From: Halorubrum halophilum
GTDB lineage: Archaea; Halobacteriota; Halobacteria; Halobacteriales; Haloferacaceae
Assembly: GCF_000739595.1 (NCBI RefSeq)
Contig: NZ_BBJP01000001.1
Coordinates: forward strand, 19,657 to 83,656
Length of the DNA stretch: 64,000 bases
Direction of reading: 5' to 3'
In this document: positions 25,783-35,002 of the stretch, in pieces
Layout: the number at the start of each line of letters is the position of its first letter
Position numbering within the stretch: position 1 is the stretch's first letter
Translations under genes and position numbers: made by a program
Notes under the pieces: model-generated
What the model saw: the letters and a program-made list of their open reading frames with translations, nothing else
Databases searched by the model: none
Told to the model about the DNA's origin: nothing

Positions 25783-27726
25783 ATGGCCGAGTCAACGGTC
25801 GGGTCGAGCGGGGGGAACTACGACCCGTCGAGTGCGGAGGAGAGCGGGCCGTCAGGACCGGTAGAGAAGCTCCGAGAGGTGCTCAGATACGTCCCGGACG
25901 GCACGTCGATGCCGGAGGAGATGTGGCACGGACGCCACCGTAACATCCTCCTCGTCGTCGTCGCACAGGTGCCGTTCCTGATCGCGCTGGGGCTGTACGA
26001 GGGGACGGAGTCGCTCGTCACGGGCGCGCAGATCCCCGCGACCCCGACGTGGATGCTCGTCGCGTTCGTGACGACCATCCTCGCCACCGCGGCGCTATCG
26101 ATGTGGGCGCCGATCGACCGGCGAAAGCGGGCCGTGCTCGCCGCGTTCAGCGTCATGACGGTGTCGATGGCGCTCGTCAAGCTCTCGGGCGGCTACATCG
26201 AGGCGCACTTCCATTTCTTCGTGTTCGCCGGCGTGCTGGCGCTGTACGAGGACTGGCTCCCGTTCGGGGTCGGAGTCGCGTACGTCGCGGTCGGCCACGC
26301 CGCGTTCAGTCAGATCGACGCCAGCCTCGTGTACAACCACGCGGCGGCCATCGAGAACCCCGTCGCGTGGGGCGGCATCCACGCCGCCTTCGTCCTCGGG
26401 CTCGTGGGCGCGCTGATGGTGAACTGGTACTCCATCGAGAAATCCCGCGAGGAGGCGCAACGGCAGCTCGATCTGGTCGCCGAGCAGAAGGCCGAGATCC
26501 AAGACGTCGAGGCGGCGAAGGCGGAGGTCGAGAAGCGCCGCGAGGAGGTCGAACGGCTGAACCGACACCTCGAGACGAAGGCCGACGACTACAGCGCGAC
26601 GATGGACCGCGCGGCCGGCGGCGACCTCACCGTCCGGCTGGACGCCGACAGCGAGAGCGAGGCCATGGAGCAGATCGGCGCGGCGTTCAACGAGATGATG
26701 GACGACATGGAGGCGACGATGCGGGACGTGCAGTCGTTCGCCGGCGAGGTGTCCGCGGCCAGCGGGAAGACAGTCGAGGGCGTCGACGCCGCCGAGGCGC
26801 GCAGCGAGGACGTTCGCGGGTCGATCGAGGAGATCGCCGAGGGCGCCGCCGACCAGCGCGAGATGCTCGAACAGGTCTCCGGCGAGATGAACACCCTCTC
26901 GGCGACGATCGAGGAGGTCGCCTCCTCGACGGAGACCGTCGCCGACGCGGCCCAGGAGACGGCGTCGATCGCCGACGAGGGGCAGGACACCGCGGGCGAG
27001 GCGATCGACAGCGTCCGGGAGTCGCAGGACGCGATCGGTGAGACGGCGGAGAAGGTCAGGGTCCTCGACGAGCGGATGGAGGACATCGGCGAGATCGTCG
27101 ACCTCATCGGCGACATCGCCGAGCAGACGAACCTGCTCGCCTTGAACGCCAACATCGAGGCGGCGCGGGCCGGCGGCGCCGGCGGCGGGAGCGACGGGTT
27201 CGCGGTCGTCGCCGACGAGGTGAAACAGCTGGCCGAGGAGACGCAGGAGGCGGCCCAGGAGATCGAGGAGCTCATCGCCGGCACGCAGGCGCAGACGCAG
27301 GCGACCGTCGAGGAGGTCCGGACCGCCGAAGAGCACATGGAAGAGGGTGCCGAGGCCGTCGGGGACGCCGCAGACGCGTTCGCCGAGGTGGCGGCCAACG
27401 CCGGGGAGACCGACGACGGGATCCGCGAGATCAGCAAGGCGACTGACGACCAGGCCGCGAGCACTGAGGAGGCGGTGTCGATGGTCGAGGAGGTCGCGGG
27501 GATCAGCCGGTCGACCGCCGACGAGGCCGACGAGGTCGGTACGGCGGCCGACGAGCAGCTCGCCGCGATGTCGCAGGCGACCGCCGAAGCCGGCTCGGTC
27601 GCCGAGCAGGCCGAGCGGCTCCGGGCGCTGCTCCGGAAGTTCGAGGTCGGCGGGGGGTCGCTCGACGACCCGTCGGCGTCGGGATCACGCAACGTCGCCG
27701 TGGGCGACGGCGGACAGACGAACTGA
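25783..27726 (+). CDS. Methyl-accepting chemotaxis transducer, HtrVIII-like
   Basis: 647 residues from ATG 25783. About six membrane helices lie in residues 55-220, with the His-rich stretch GGYIEAHFHFFVFAGVLALY and GVAYVAVGHAAF, which resembles the membrane domain of the aerotaxis transducer HtrVIII of Halobacterium. A HAMP region (residues 260-310), long coiled coils and the hairpin tip AEQTNLLALNANIEAARAGG follow, so it signals to CheA/CheW. Gln/Glu pairs suitable for methylation are present. The ligand is inferred, not shown: oxygen or redox state are the leading guesses because of the conserved His residues. No che genes are adjacent. Confidence 0.85.
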   Translation: MAESTVGSSGGNYDPSSAEESGPSGPVEKLREVLRYVPDGTSMPEEMWHGRHRNILLVVVAQVPFLIALGLYEGTESLVTGAQIPATPTWMLVAFVTTILATAALSMWAPIDRRKRAVLAAFSVMTVSMALVKLSGGYIEAHFHFFVFAGVLALYEDWLPFGVGVAYVAVGHAAFSQIDASLVYNHAAAIENPVAWGGIHAAFVLGLVGALMVNWYSIEKSREEAQRQLDLVAEQKAEIQDVEAAKAEVEKRREEVERLNRHLETKADDYSATMDRAAGGDLTVRLDADSESEAMEQIGAAFNEMMDDMEATMRDVQSFAGEVSAASGKTVEGVDAAEARSEDVRGSIEEIAEGAADQREMLEQVSGEMNTLSATIEEVASSTETVADAAQETASIADEGQDTAGEAIDSVRESQDAIGETAEKVRVLDERMEDIGEIVDLIGDIAEQTNLLALNANIEAARAGGAGGGSDGFAVVADEVKQLAEETQEAAQEIEELIAGTQAQTQATVEEVRTAEEHMEEGAEAVGDAADAFAEVAANAGETDDGIREISKATDDQAASTEEAVSMVEEVAGISRSTADEADEVGTAADEQLAAMSQATAEAGSVAEQAERLRALLRKFEVGGGSLDDPSASGSRNVAVGDGGQTN

Positions 27727-27750
27727 GGCGGCGACGCGTTTTCCCCCGCG

Positions 27751-28149
27751 CTACTGCTCTTCTCCGATCGCGTCGACGACGGCTTCGAAGGCCGGGAGCG
27801 CCCGCTTCACCTGCGCGCCGCCCTCGACGAACACCAGCGTCCGCGGCGGGCGGACCGCCTTCGGCCTGACGCGTAGGTCGGCCTCGCCCGCCGCATCGGC
27901 GGCCGCGTCGGGCGCGACGACGAACTCGATCCGGAGCCGGTCCGGCTGGACGTAGGCCTCGGCGACGAGGTCGCCGTCGTTCTCGCCGCCGCGGACCACC
28001 CGATACGCGAGCGCGCCGTCCGGGGTGGGCTCGACATCGGGGTCCGCGTCGGCCAGCGCGAGGTGCCGCAGGCGACCCTCGTTGCCGGAGAGTTCCGAGG
28101 CGAGCAGCTGGCCGATCCGAACCCCGTCGGTCAGGCGCTCGTCGACCAT
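27751..28149 (-). CDS. Conserved haloarchaeal protein of unknown function
   Basis: 132 residues, ATG 28149 (MVDERLTDGVRIGQLLASEL). No enzymatic motif is visible. It alternates acidic beta-strand-like segments (ALAYRVVRGGENDGDLVAEA, LRIEFVVAPDAA) and ends with a conserved basic-aromatic helix (AQVKRALPAFEAVVDAIGEE). The start overlaps the stop of the DUF2240 gene (ATGA-type overlap), so the two are translationally coupled and probably work together. Confidence 0.7.
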   Translation of the reverse strand: MVDERLTDGVRIGQLLASELSGNEGRLRHLALADADPDVEPTPDGALAYRVVRGGENDGDLVAEAYVQPDRLRIEFVVAPDAAADAAGEADLRVRPKAVRPPRTLVFVEGGAQVKRALPAFEAVVDAIGEEQ

Positions 28150-28679
28150 CACTCGGCCTCCGCGGCGCCGGTGGTCGGGTCGTCCGTCTCGTCACCGTCG
28201 CCGGCCGCATCTCCCTCGCCGGTCTCATCACCGGCGGCGGCCAGTCCCTCGCGAACGTCGGCCGCGAGCTGGTCGACGGCGGCGCCGTGCTCCTTCGCGA
28301 AGAGGACCGCGGCCGCCTCGATGCTGACCGCGAGCGAGCGCTGGCGCTCGTTGATGCCGGCGACCGCGCGCTGCTTCTCGACGCCGGCGGCGACGATCGC
28401 GTCGAGCGCCGTCTCGAAGGTGGACTGCTCGCGGAGGATCGACTCGTCGGGCGCGAAGCCTTCCGGGACGGTCACGTCGGCCGGGTCGAAGCGGGCGACG
28501 AGGTCGCCGTCCTCCTCGGCGACCAGCCCGCGCCCGACCGCGACGTCGACGAGCCGCTTCGCCTGGTCGGGGGAGAACCAGTCCCGATCGAGCGACAGCG
28601 CGACGACGAACTCCCCCTCGCCCAACCGCTCCGTCGCTCGCTGTTGGAAGGGCACAGCGACGGCGACCTCGAGGCTCAT
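28149..28679 (-). CDS. DUF2240 family protein
   Basis: 176 residues from ATG 28679. The N-terminus MSLEVAVAVPFQQRATERLG and FVVALSLDRDWFSPDQAKRL define the archaeal DUF2240 family, predicted to have a winged-helix-like segment (residues 30-70). The C-terminal 40 residues are acidic. Function is unknown; DNA or RNA association has been suggested only from fold. It forms a two-gene operon with the downstream 132-residue protein. Confidence 0.85.
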   Translation of the reverse strand: MSLEVAVAVPFQQRATERLGEGEFVVALSLDRDWFSPDQAKRLVDVAVGRGLVAEEDGDLVARFDPADVTVPEGFAPDESILREQSTFETALDAIVAAGVEKQRAVAGINERQRSLAVSIEAAAVLFAKEHGAAVDQLAADVREGLAAAGDETGEGDAAGDGDETDDPTTGAAEAE

Positions 28680-28800
28680 GTGCGAATCGGGGGGCGTCGA
28701 CGGCGGTAAACCTACCGGACCGCGAGCCGGACTCGGGGCAGTTGCGAGATCCGACTCGCGGCCGACAACCGTTATGCCGCGCCGGCGTGATGGCGTACGT

Positions 28801-29685
28801 ATGCAGACCCGCCCGCTCGGCGACACCGGTCACGACAGCACCGTCATGACGTTCGGCGCGATCGCGCTCAACTGGCTCGAACAGGAGGGCGCGAACCAAA
28901 TGGTCGAACACGTCCTCGACTACGGCGTCAACCACTTCGACGTGGCGCCGGAGTACGGCGACGCGGAGCTGAAGCTCGGCCCGAAGCTCCGCCAACACCG
29001 CGAGGATATCTTCCTCGGCTGCAAGACCCAAGAGCGAACCTACGAGGGCGCGTGGCGCAAGCTCGACCGATCGCTGAACCGCCTCGGCGTCGACAACATC
29101 GACCTGTATCAGGTACACGGGCTCGAGTACGACTCGGAGCTCGACGAGATCACGGGCGACGACGGGGCGCTGGCGGCGTTTCGCGAGGCCAAAGAGGAGG
29201 GACTGATCGACCACATCGGTCTGACGAGCCACGGCGACCCCGGACTCATCCTCGACGCGCTCGACCGTATCGACGACCTCGAGTCGCTGATGTTCCCCCT
29301 GAACCCCGTCGTCGCCGGGAAGGACGACGAGGAGTACGACTACGAGGCGGTCCTCGCACGCGCCGACGAGAAGAACGTCGGCACGCTGGGGATCAAGGCG
29401 TTCGCCGGCGGCTCGTGGCCCTCGACCGACGAGCTCCCCGAGGCGGACCGACCGTTGGCGAACTGGTACCGACCGGTCACCGCGCCCGACGAGATCAGCG
29501 ACCGGTTCGACTTCGCCGCCGCACAGGGGCTCACCAGCGTCGTCAGCGCCGGCGATCCGAAGCTCGTCACCATGATCCTCGAAGCTGCCGCCGACTACGA
29601 CGGGATGGACGCGACCGCCCAGCGGTCGCTGATCGAACGGGTGCGCCACGACGACAGTCCGGTTCCCGAACAGCTGCACCACTGA
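28801..29685 (+). CDS. Aldo/keto reductase family oxidoreductase
   Basis: 294 residues from ATG 28801. The (beta/alpha)8 AKR tetrad is visible: Asp and Tyr in NHFDVAPEYGDAE near residue 45, Lys in FLGCKTQERT near 73, His in DLYQVHGLE near 103. It should reduce aldehydes or ketones with NAD(P)H. It lacks the C-terminal ferredoxin domain of some archaeal relatives. The methyltransferase gene starts nine bases after its stop, so the two are probably co-transcribed. Substrate unknown. Confidence 0.9.
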   Translation: MQTRPLGDTGHDSTVMTFGAIALNWLEQEGANQMVEHVLDYGVNHFDVAPEYGDAELKLGPKLRQHREDIFLGCKTQERTYEGAWRKLDRSLNRLGVDNIDLYQVHGLEYDSELDEITGDDGALAAFREAKEEGLIDHIGLTSHGDPGLILDALDRIDDLESLMFPLNPVVAGKDDEEYDYEAVLARADEKNVGTLGIKAFAGGSWPSTDELPEADRPLANWYRPVTAPDEISDRFDFAAAQGLTSVVSAGDPKLVTMILEAAADYDGMDATAQRSLIERVRHDDSPVPEQLHH

Positions 29686-29694
29686 GCGAGACGG

Positions 29695-30504
29695 ATGGAC
29701 GTGCCGCACACGGTTACGACCGCGCTCGACGATCAACCGGTTGCCGGGAAGCGCTGTCTGGAGGCCGGTGCGGGCGTCGGAAACACGACCGGCGGACTGC
29801 TCGCGAACGGCGCCGCGCGGGTGTACGCCGTGACGAACGACCGGGATCACGCGCGGACGACGCGACGGCGCGTTGACGGCGAGGGCGGTGACGGTGGTGA
29901 CGGTGGCGACGAGAACGGCGACGGCGCCAACGACAGCGACGATAGCGACGAGAACAGCGGCGACCACGGCGACCGCCTGGCCGTGCTGGAGGCGGACCTC
30001 CGAGCGATCCCGCTCCCCGACGGATCCGTCGATCTGATCACCGCACACGGGCTCTGTAACGTCCTCGATCCCGCGTCGCTGTCGACGGTGGCCGAGGAAC
30101 TCTCGCGGGTCGCGGCTCCGGGCGCGCAGCTCGTCGTCGACGACTACGACCCGCCGCCCGACGGCGCCGCGATGCGAGAGCTGTTCGCCGTCGAGAACGC
30201 CGCGTCGGAGCTGGCCCGCGGCCGGCCGGCGCTCACCTTCTACCCGGCGGCGTTCCTGCGGCGATTCTTCGCGGGCCACGGCTGGGAGTTCGAGCGAGAG
30301 CGGGCGCTTTTAGAGCCGGTGCCCTGGACCGAGAGCCACGTCTCGGCACACGCCGACGAGGCGGCCGACGCGGCTGCCTCGGCCGCGGACGGTTCCGGTG
30401 GAGCGGGCGACGCGCTAGCGGCGACCGCTCGGCGGCTCGCGGCCGAGATCGGGTCGGAATCGGCCGGGCGGATGTACAGTCTCGCGTTTCGCCGACCGGG
30501 CTGA
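29695..30504 (+). CDS. Class I SAM-dependent methyltransferase
   Basis: 269 residues from ATG 29695. Motif I is CLEAGAGVGNTTGGLLANGA (residues 21-40), motif II VYAVTND, motif IV/post-I ADLRAIPLPDGSVDLITAHG near 100, and the Rossmann end LVVDDYDPPP. Between them is an insertion of about 40 residues made almost entirely of Gly, Asp, Asn and Ser (residues 63-92), probably a disordered acidic loop. The C-terminal 50 residues are Ala-rich. Target unknown. Likely in an operon with the aldo/keto reductase. Confidence 0.85.
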   Translation: MDVPHTVTTALDDQPVAGKRCLEAGAGVGNTTGGLLANGAARVYAVTNDRDHARTTRRRVDGEGGDGGDGGDENGDGANDSDDSDENSGDHGDRLAVLEADLRAIPLPDGSVDLITAHGLCNVLDPASLSTVAEELSRVAAPGAQLVVDDYDPPPDGAAMRELFAVENAASELARGRPALTFYPAAFLRRFFAGHGWEFERERALLEPVPWTESHVSAHADEAADAAASAADGSGGAGDALAATARRLAAEIGSESAGRMYSLAFRRPG

Positions 30505-30631
30505 CGGCCGCGGAAGCAGCGGCCCCGTCGAAGCGCTCCGTAACTGAGCGACCCGCGATGTTCTCCGTATATAACACTTAAATTATACTATCACAGTGTC
30601 TACTTATGCAGCGGGGAGCTGTCTATCCGCT

Positions 30632-31351
30632 ATGACCGATTCGAGTAGCGACGAGTTCGACCCGACGGCATCGGATCAACGGGAGATCGGCCGCGAGATG
30701 GTCGACGACAGCACGGGACTCGGTTCGGTGATGGCCCACGCCTACCGCGGGGAGATAGATCGGGTGGGGACGTGGCGGCAGCGCCTCGACGAGACGACGA
30801 CGTGGGCGGTGACGCTGATGGCGGCGATCCTGACGTGGGCGTTTTCGAGCACCGATAACCCGCACTACATCCTGCTGGTCGGAATCGTCGTCGTCACCGT
30901 CTTTCTGGGCATCGAAGCGCGGCGGTACCGGGACTACGACGTCTTTCGCTCTCGCGTTCGAGTCATCCAAGAGAATCTGTTCGCAAACGCCCTCGATCCG
31001 TCCCAAGGCACCGAGAGTCACGACTGGCGAGCGGAACTGAGCAGGGACTACCGCAGGCCGACGCTGAAAGTCTCGTTGCACGAAGCGCTCGCGAACCGAC
31101 TCCGGAGCGTGTACCTCGCTCTGCTCGGTGTCCTCTTGGGCGCGTGGGCGTTCAGGATCACGGCGTTCGCGCCGCGCCAAGACTGGCTGACGACCGCCGG
31201 AGTCGACCGTATCCCGGGAACTGCTGTGGTCGCCGTCGTGGGCGTGTTCTACGTCGTCCTGCTGGGCCTCGCCTTCTGGCCCCGCGAGCGCCACGCCAAG
31301 GGCGAATTCCGCGAAGGGGACCCGGACGACTGGAAAGAGACGGGCGGATAG
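30632..31351 (+). CDS. DUF2270 membrane protein
   Basis: 239 residues from ATG 30632. VMAHAYRGEIDRVGTWRQRL followed by two helices (TWAVTLMAAILTWAF and HYILLVGIVVVTVFLGI), the motif EARRYRDYDVFRSRVRVIQE, and two further C-terminal helices define the DUF2270 family, widespread in haloarchaea. The arrangement of basic cytoplasmic helices suggests a scaffold or sensor role, but none has been shown. Monocistronic by spacing. Confidence 0.88.
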   Translation: MTDSSSDEFDPTASDQREIGREMVDDSTGLGSVMAHAYRGEIDRVGTWRQRLDETTTWAVTLMAAILTWAFSSTDNPHYILLVGIVVVTVFLGIEARRYRDYDVFRSRVRVIQENLFANALDPSQGTESHDWRAELSRDYRRPTLKVSLHEALANRLRSVYLALLGVLLGAWAFRITAFAPRQDWLTTAGVDRIPGTAVVAVVGVFYVVLLGLAFWPRERHAKGEFREGDPDDWKETGG

Positions 31352-31420
31352 TCGAAACGCGTCGTCCGATCGCCGCAGCGATACGTCAGTCGGCCGCCGC
31401 AATCGACCCGTCAGTCGTCG

Positions 31421-32884
31421 TCAGTCGTCGTCAGTCGCCGCGGACGGCTCGTCGGCGGCGGGCGCCCGGTCCGCGGCCGGCGTCACGTTCAGCGAGTAGC
31501 CGGTCGCGGCCATGACGAACAGCACGAGCGGCGAAAGGAACGCGAACAGGTAGTACGGCGCGTACTCCAGCGTCGGGACCCCGGTGACGCCCGCCATGTA
31601 GACGGCGCCCGCGTGCCACGGGAACAGCGCGCCGGTCGGCGTCCCGGCGGCCTCGACGGCGCGGGAGAGCTGGTCGGTGTCGAGCCCGAACTCGTCGTAG
31701 GTGTTCCGGAGCGTGACGCTCGGGAGGACGATACTCATGTACTGCTGGGCGGTGAGCGCGTTGATGGCGATCGCCGAGACGCCGGTCCCAGCGACGAGCG
31801 CGCCCGGGCTCTTCACGGATGAGGTGAACGCGTGGGAGATCACCGCGAGGACTCCCGTGCGCTCCAAGATACCCCCGAGGGCGAGCGCGGCGACGACGAC
31901 CGTGATCGTCCACGCGGAGCCGGTGAGCCCGCCCGTCGCGAGCAGCTCGTTCACCAGGTCGGAGCCCGACTCCGGCGCGGTGCCGTACATGAACGTCTCC
32001 CACGCGGCGACGAAGCCGACCCCCTGCACGAGGATTGTCGTGATCGCGCCCGCGAACACGCCGGCGACGAGGGTCGGGAGCGCGGCGTATCCGCGCAGTG
32101 CCAGCCCGAAGGTGACGACGAGCGGGATGAACGCCAGCAGCGTGATGGCGTAGACCTCGCCGAGCGCGCCCTGGATCTCCGCGATCCGTCCCGTCGGGAT
32201 CTCGCCACTGGCGCGGAGGCCGAGCGCGAGGAAGCCGAGCACGGCGAGCCCGAAGGCGACGGCGGTTCCGGTCCGCATCCGACGGATGTGCGCGTACAGG
32301 TCGGTGTTGGTGACGCCGGCGGCGAGGTTGGTGGTGTCGGAGAGCGGCGACTGCTTGTCGCCGGCGTACGCGCCCGAGAGGACGGCCCCGACCGTCATCG
32401 GGGCGGGGACGCCGAGCCCCGCGCCGATGCCGACGAAGGCGACGCCGAGCGTCCCCACCGTGGTCCACGAGGAGCCGATGGCGAACGCGACGACGGCGGC
32501 GACGACCGCGGCCGCCGGCAGGAATGTCGTCGGCGAGAGGATCTCCAGCCCGTAGTACATCAGCCCCGGAATCGTGCCGGCGCTGACCCACGTCGCGATC
32601 AGCCCGTAGATGGTGAAGATGATTAAAAGCGCCTGCAGCCCCATCACGAGGCCGTTGGCGATCCCGTCGAACAGCTCTTCCCAGTCGTAGCCGAGCCACA
32701 GCCCGAAGCCGCCGACGAAGGCGATACTCCAGAGGAGCGGCGGGTGCGGGTCGAGGCCGAGAACGGCCGAGCCGATACCGAGGAACGCCACGACGGCGAG
32801 GACCGGGATCAGCGCCAGCGCCAGACTCGGGCGGCGGTCCGGATCGAGGTCCTCGTAGGTCGTCGGCGTGAACGATCGTGCCAT
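31421..32884 (-). CDS. NhaC family Na+/H+ antiporter
   Basis: 487 residues, about 11-12 membrane helices. The conserved NhaC pattern is clear: GSSWTTVGTLGVAFVGIGAG near residue 152, GAVLSGAYAGDKQSPLSDTT near 180, and ALTAQQYMSIVLPSV near 380. It should exchange Na+ for H+ (or malate/lactate in one subgroup), important for ion balance at high salt. A GGAGG just before the ATG and an AT-rich promoter (32906-32920, read on the minus strand) precede it. Monocistronic. Confidence 0.92.
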   Translation of the reverse strand: MARSFTPTTYEDLDPDRRPSLALALIPVLAVVAFLGIGSAVLGLDPHPPLLWSIAFVGGFGLWLGYDWEELFDGIANGLVMGLQALLIIFTIYGLIATWVSAGTIPGLMYYGLEILSPTTFLPAAAVVAAVVAFAIGSSWTTVGTLGVAFVGIGAGLGVPAPMTVGAVLSGAYAGDKQSPLSDTTNLAAGVTNTDLYAHIRRMRTGTAVAFGLAVLGFLALGLRASGEIPTGRIAEIQGALGEVYAITLLAFIPLVVTFGLALRGYAALPTLVAGVFAGAITTILVQGVGFVAAWETFMYGTAPESGSDLVNELLATGGLTGSAWTITVVVAALALGGILERTGVLAVISHAFTSSVKSPGALVAGTGVSAIAINALTAQQYMSIVLPSVTLRNTYDEFGLDTDQLSRAVEAAGTPTGALFPWHAGAVYMAGVTGVPTLEYAPYYLFAFLSPLVLFVMAATGYSLNVTPAADRAPAADEPSAATDDD

Positions 32885-33082
32885 GCCCTCCTATATTCCT
32901 TTGGGGCATAAATATATCTCGAAATATGAGCGAGGAAGATAACGATCGTTCATCGTCGTTTGCGGCAGGCGGCGAACCCACCCGACACCGCAGCTGTGAC
33001 GCGCGTCCGTCCGTGCGCCGCCGTGTCGCGGGGGTCGCCGAACGGACGGTCTTATACGCGTCGGCGGTCAAGTCGGGGCAAC

Positions 33083-34069
33083 ATGATATTTGAGGGCCTC
33101 CCGACGACCCCCCGATCGGAGGAACTCGTCGACAAGGCGTTCTCGCGGGCGGCGCGGGCGGGGCGCGCCAAGCACGGACACGAGGCGCAGGAGTCGATGC
33201 TGCGGACCGCCGGCAACGTGCTCTCGGACAACCTGGAGAACGTCGTCGTCTCGTGGCCCGACTTCGGCTTCGACGTGGAGCCGTTCTACTACGAGCTCGC
33301 CGACGCCATCGTCGACGTCGACCGGCTCCGACAGGCGCTCTCGCAGGTGATGTGGGCCAGCCGCCAGATCGAGGACCTCCGCGACGAGTACACGACGAAG
33401 GTCCGCAACTCGGACGTGGACACCGCACGGAAGCACCGCAAACAGGCGTTCGCGCGCATGGCCGACGTGATGGACCAGATCGAGGACGACCTGCGGTACA
33501 TCGGCGACTCGCGGGACCAGCTGAAGGTGCTTCCCGACGTGCGCACCGACGAGCCCGCCATCGTGATCGCGGGCTATCCCAACGTCGGCAAGTCGTCGTT
33601 CGTCAACCGGGTCACCCGCGCCTCGAACCAGATCGCGGAGTACCCGTTCACCACGAAGGGCGTCCAGATCGGCCACTTCGAGCGGGACCACGTCCGGTAC
33701 CAGATCGTCGACACCCCCGGCCTGCTCGACCGACCCGCCGACGAGCGCAACGACATCGAGCGGCAGGCGGTCAGCGCCCTCGAACACCTCGCGGACGTGG
33801 TCGTGTTCGTGTTGGATCCGTCCGGCGACTGCGGCTACCCCCTCGACGTGCAGCTCGAACTCCGCGAGGAGGTCCGCGCGCTGTTCGGCGAGGCCGTCCC
33901 GTTCCTCACGGTGGCGAACAAACACGACCGTTTCGACGCGGTGCAGGCGGAGTCCGTGGACGCGACGATGAGCGTCACTAACGACGAGAACGTCGAGCGC
34001 GTGCTCGACATGGCCGTCGAGGCGGCCGCGTTCGAGCCCGACCTCCCGACCCGCGACGGCGAGGAGTGA
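33083..34069 (+). CDS. NOG1-type GTP-binding protein (ribosome assembly)
   Basis: 328 residues from ATG 33083, about 30 bases after a TATA-like TTATAC, so leaderless. The N-terminal helical bundle (residues 1-155, with RTAGNVLSDNLENVVVSWPD) is typical of Nog1. The G domain has G1 GYPNVGKSS near 172, G3 DTPGLLDRPADERNDIE, and G4 NKHDRFD. Archaeal and eukaryotic Nog1 act late in large-subunit assembly. The C-terminal extension of eukaryotic Nog1 is absent, as in other archaea. Confidence 0.93.
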   Translation: MIFEGLPTTPRSEELVDKAFSRAARAGRAKHGHEAQESMLRTAGNVLSDNLENVVVSWPDFGFDVEPFYYELADAIVDVDRLRQALSQVMWASRQIEDLRDEYTTKVRNSDVDTARKHRKQAFARMADVMDQIEDDLRYIGDSRDQLKVLPDVRTDEPAIVIAGYPNVGKSSFVNRVTRASNQIAEYPFTTKGVQIGHFERDHVRYQIVDTPGLLDRPADERNDIERQAVSALEHLADVVVFVLDPSGDCGYPLDVQLELREEVRALFGEAVPFLTVANKHDRFDAVQAESVDATMSVTNDENVERVLDMAVEAAAFEPDLPTRDGEE

Positions 34070-34148
34070 GCGGTCGCTTATAAGCAGGTAGCGCCGCGGC
34101 TCGACGGTTGGTCTTCTCCCTCGAAAAATCGCCGAGCGAGCGCTCGCT

Positions 34149-34910
34149 TCAGGCCTGTTCGGCGGCGTAGACGACGTTGACGCTGACCTGCACGCTCACG
34201 TCTCCCGTCTCGACGCCGGTGGCGGCGCCGGCGTCGGCGCCGTCGCTCTCGGCCATCATGGACGCGTCGGACACCCGATACGGTGTCACGCCCGCGTCCG
34301 CGGTGGAGACCCTGTATGCGCCGGCGATCTCCAGTCCGCTGGAATCCGCGAGCACGGCCGCGTCGTCCTCGGCGTTCGCCATCGCGTTCTCGATGGCGGT
34401 CTCGCGGACCTCGCGTTCGCGCTCCTCGCTCAGCCCGAACTCGATCCGCTGGACCTCGTCGGCGCCGGCGCCGATCGCGACGTCGATGACCTCGCCAACC
34501 GCGTCCACGTCGTCGAGCGCGATCGCGTAGCGGTGGACGCCCTGGTACCGCGTTCGCTCGGGGTTCTCGCGCGTCTCGTAGGACTCTCGCACGTCGTACT
34601 GCTCGGTCCGGATGTCGTCCTCGTCGAGCCCCCAGTCGGTGAGCGCGGCGCGAACTTGGTCGTCGCTCGCAGCCAGTTCGTCGCGGACGGCCGCGGAGTC
34701 GTTCCCGGTCGCGGTCACCGCGACGCTGATCGTCGCGCGGTCCGGCTCGGCGGTGGCCTCGCCGTCCGCGGTCACCTCGATGTTCCTGTCGAGCGCCGAT
34801 TCGTCTCCCGCGTCGACGCCGGCGCCTCCGGTCGAGCCGACGAACCCCGAACAGCCAGCGAGCGAGACGATCAGCGCGACGCCGACGGCAGTTGCCAGTT
34901 TCCTGTTCAT
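34149..34910 (-). CDS. SIMPL domain (DUF541) lipoprotein
   Basis: 253 residues from ATG 34910. A signal peptide ends in the lipobox SLAGC (Cys near residue 20), so the protein is probably a membrane-anchored lipoprotein. The SIMPL domain spans residues 45-250 (EVTADGEATAEPDRATISVA, and YRVSTADAGVTPYRVSD near 205). Members are periplasmic or surface proteins, some linked to outer-membrane or stress functions; the molecular role is unknown. A TATA-like sequence lies near 34936. Confidence 0.87.
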   Translation of the reverse strand: MNRKLATAVGVALIVSLAGCSGFVGSTGGAGVDAGDESALDRNIEVTADGEATAEPDRATISVAVTATGNDSAAVRDELAASDDQVRAALTDWGLDEDDIRTEQYDVRESYETRENPERTRYQGVHRYAIALDDVDAVGEVIDVAIGAGADEVQRIEFGLSEEREREVRETAIENAMANAEDDAAVLADSSGLEIAGAYRVSTADAGVTPYRVSDASMMAESDGADAGAATGVETGDVSVQVSVNVVYAAEQA

Positions 34911-35002
34911 ACCTGACCCGTCGTCGGGAACCATCAAATAAGTCGCCGAAAGGACAAAGAGCCGTTTGCGCTATCGGACGAGAGGCGATCCGACTGCCGC
35001 GA

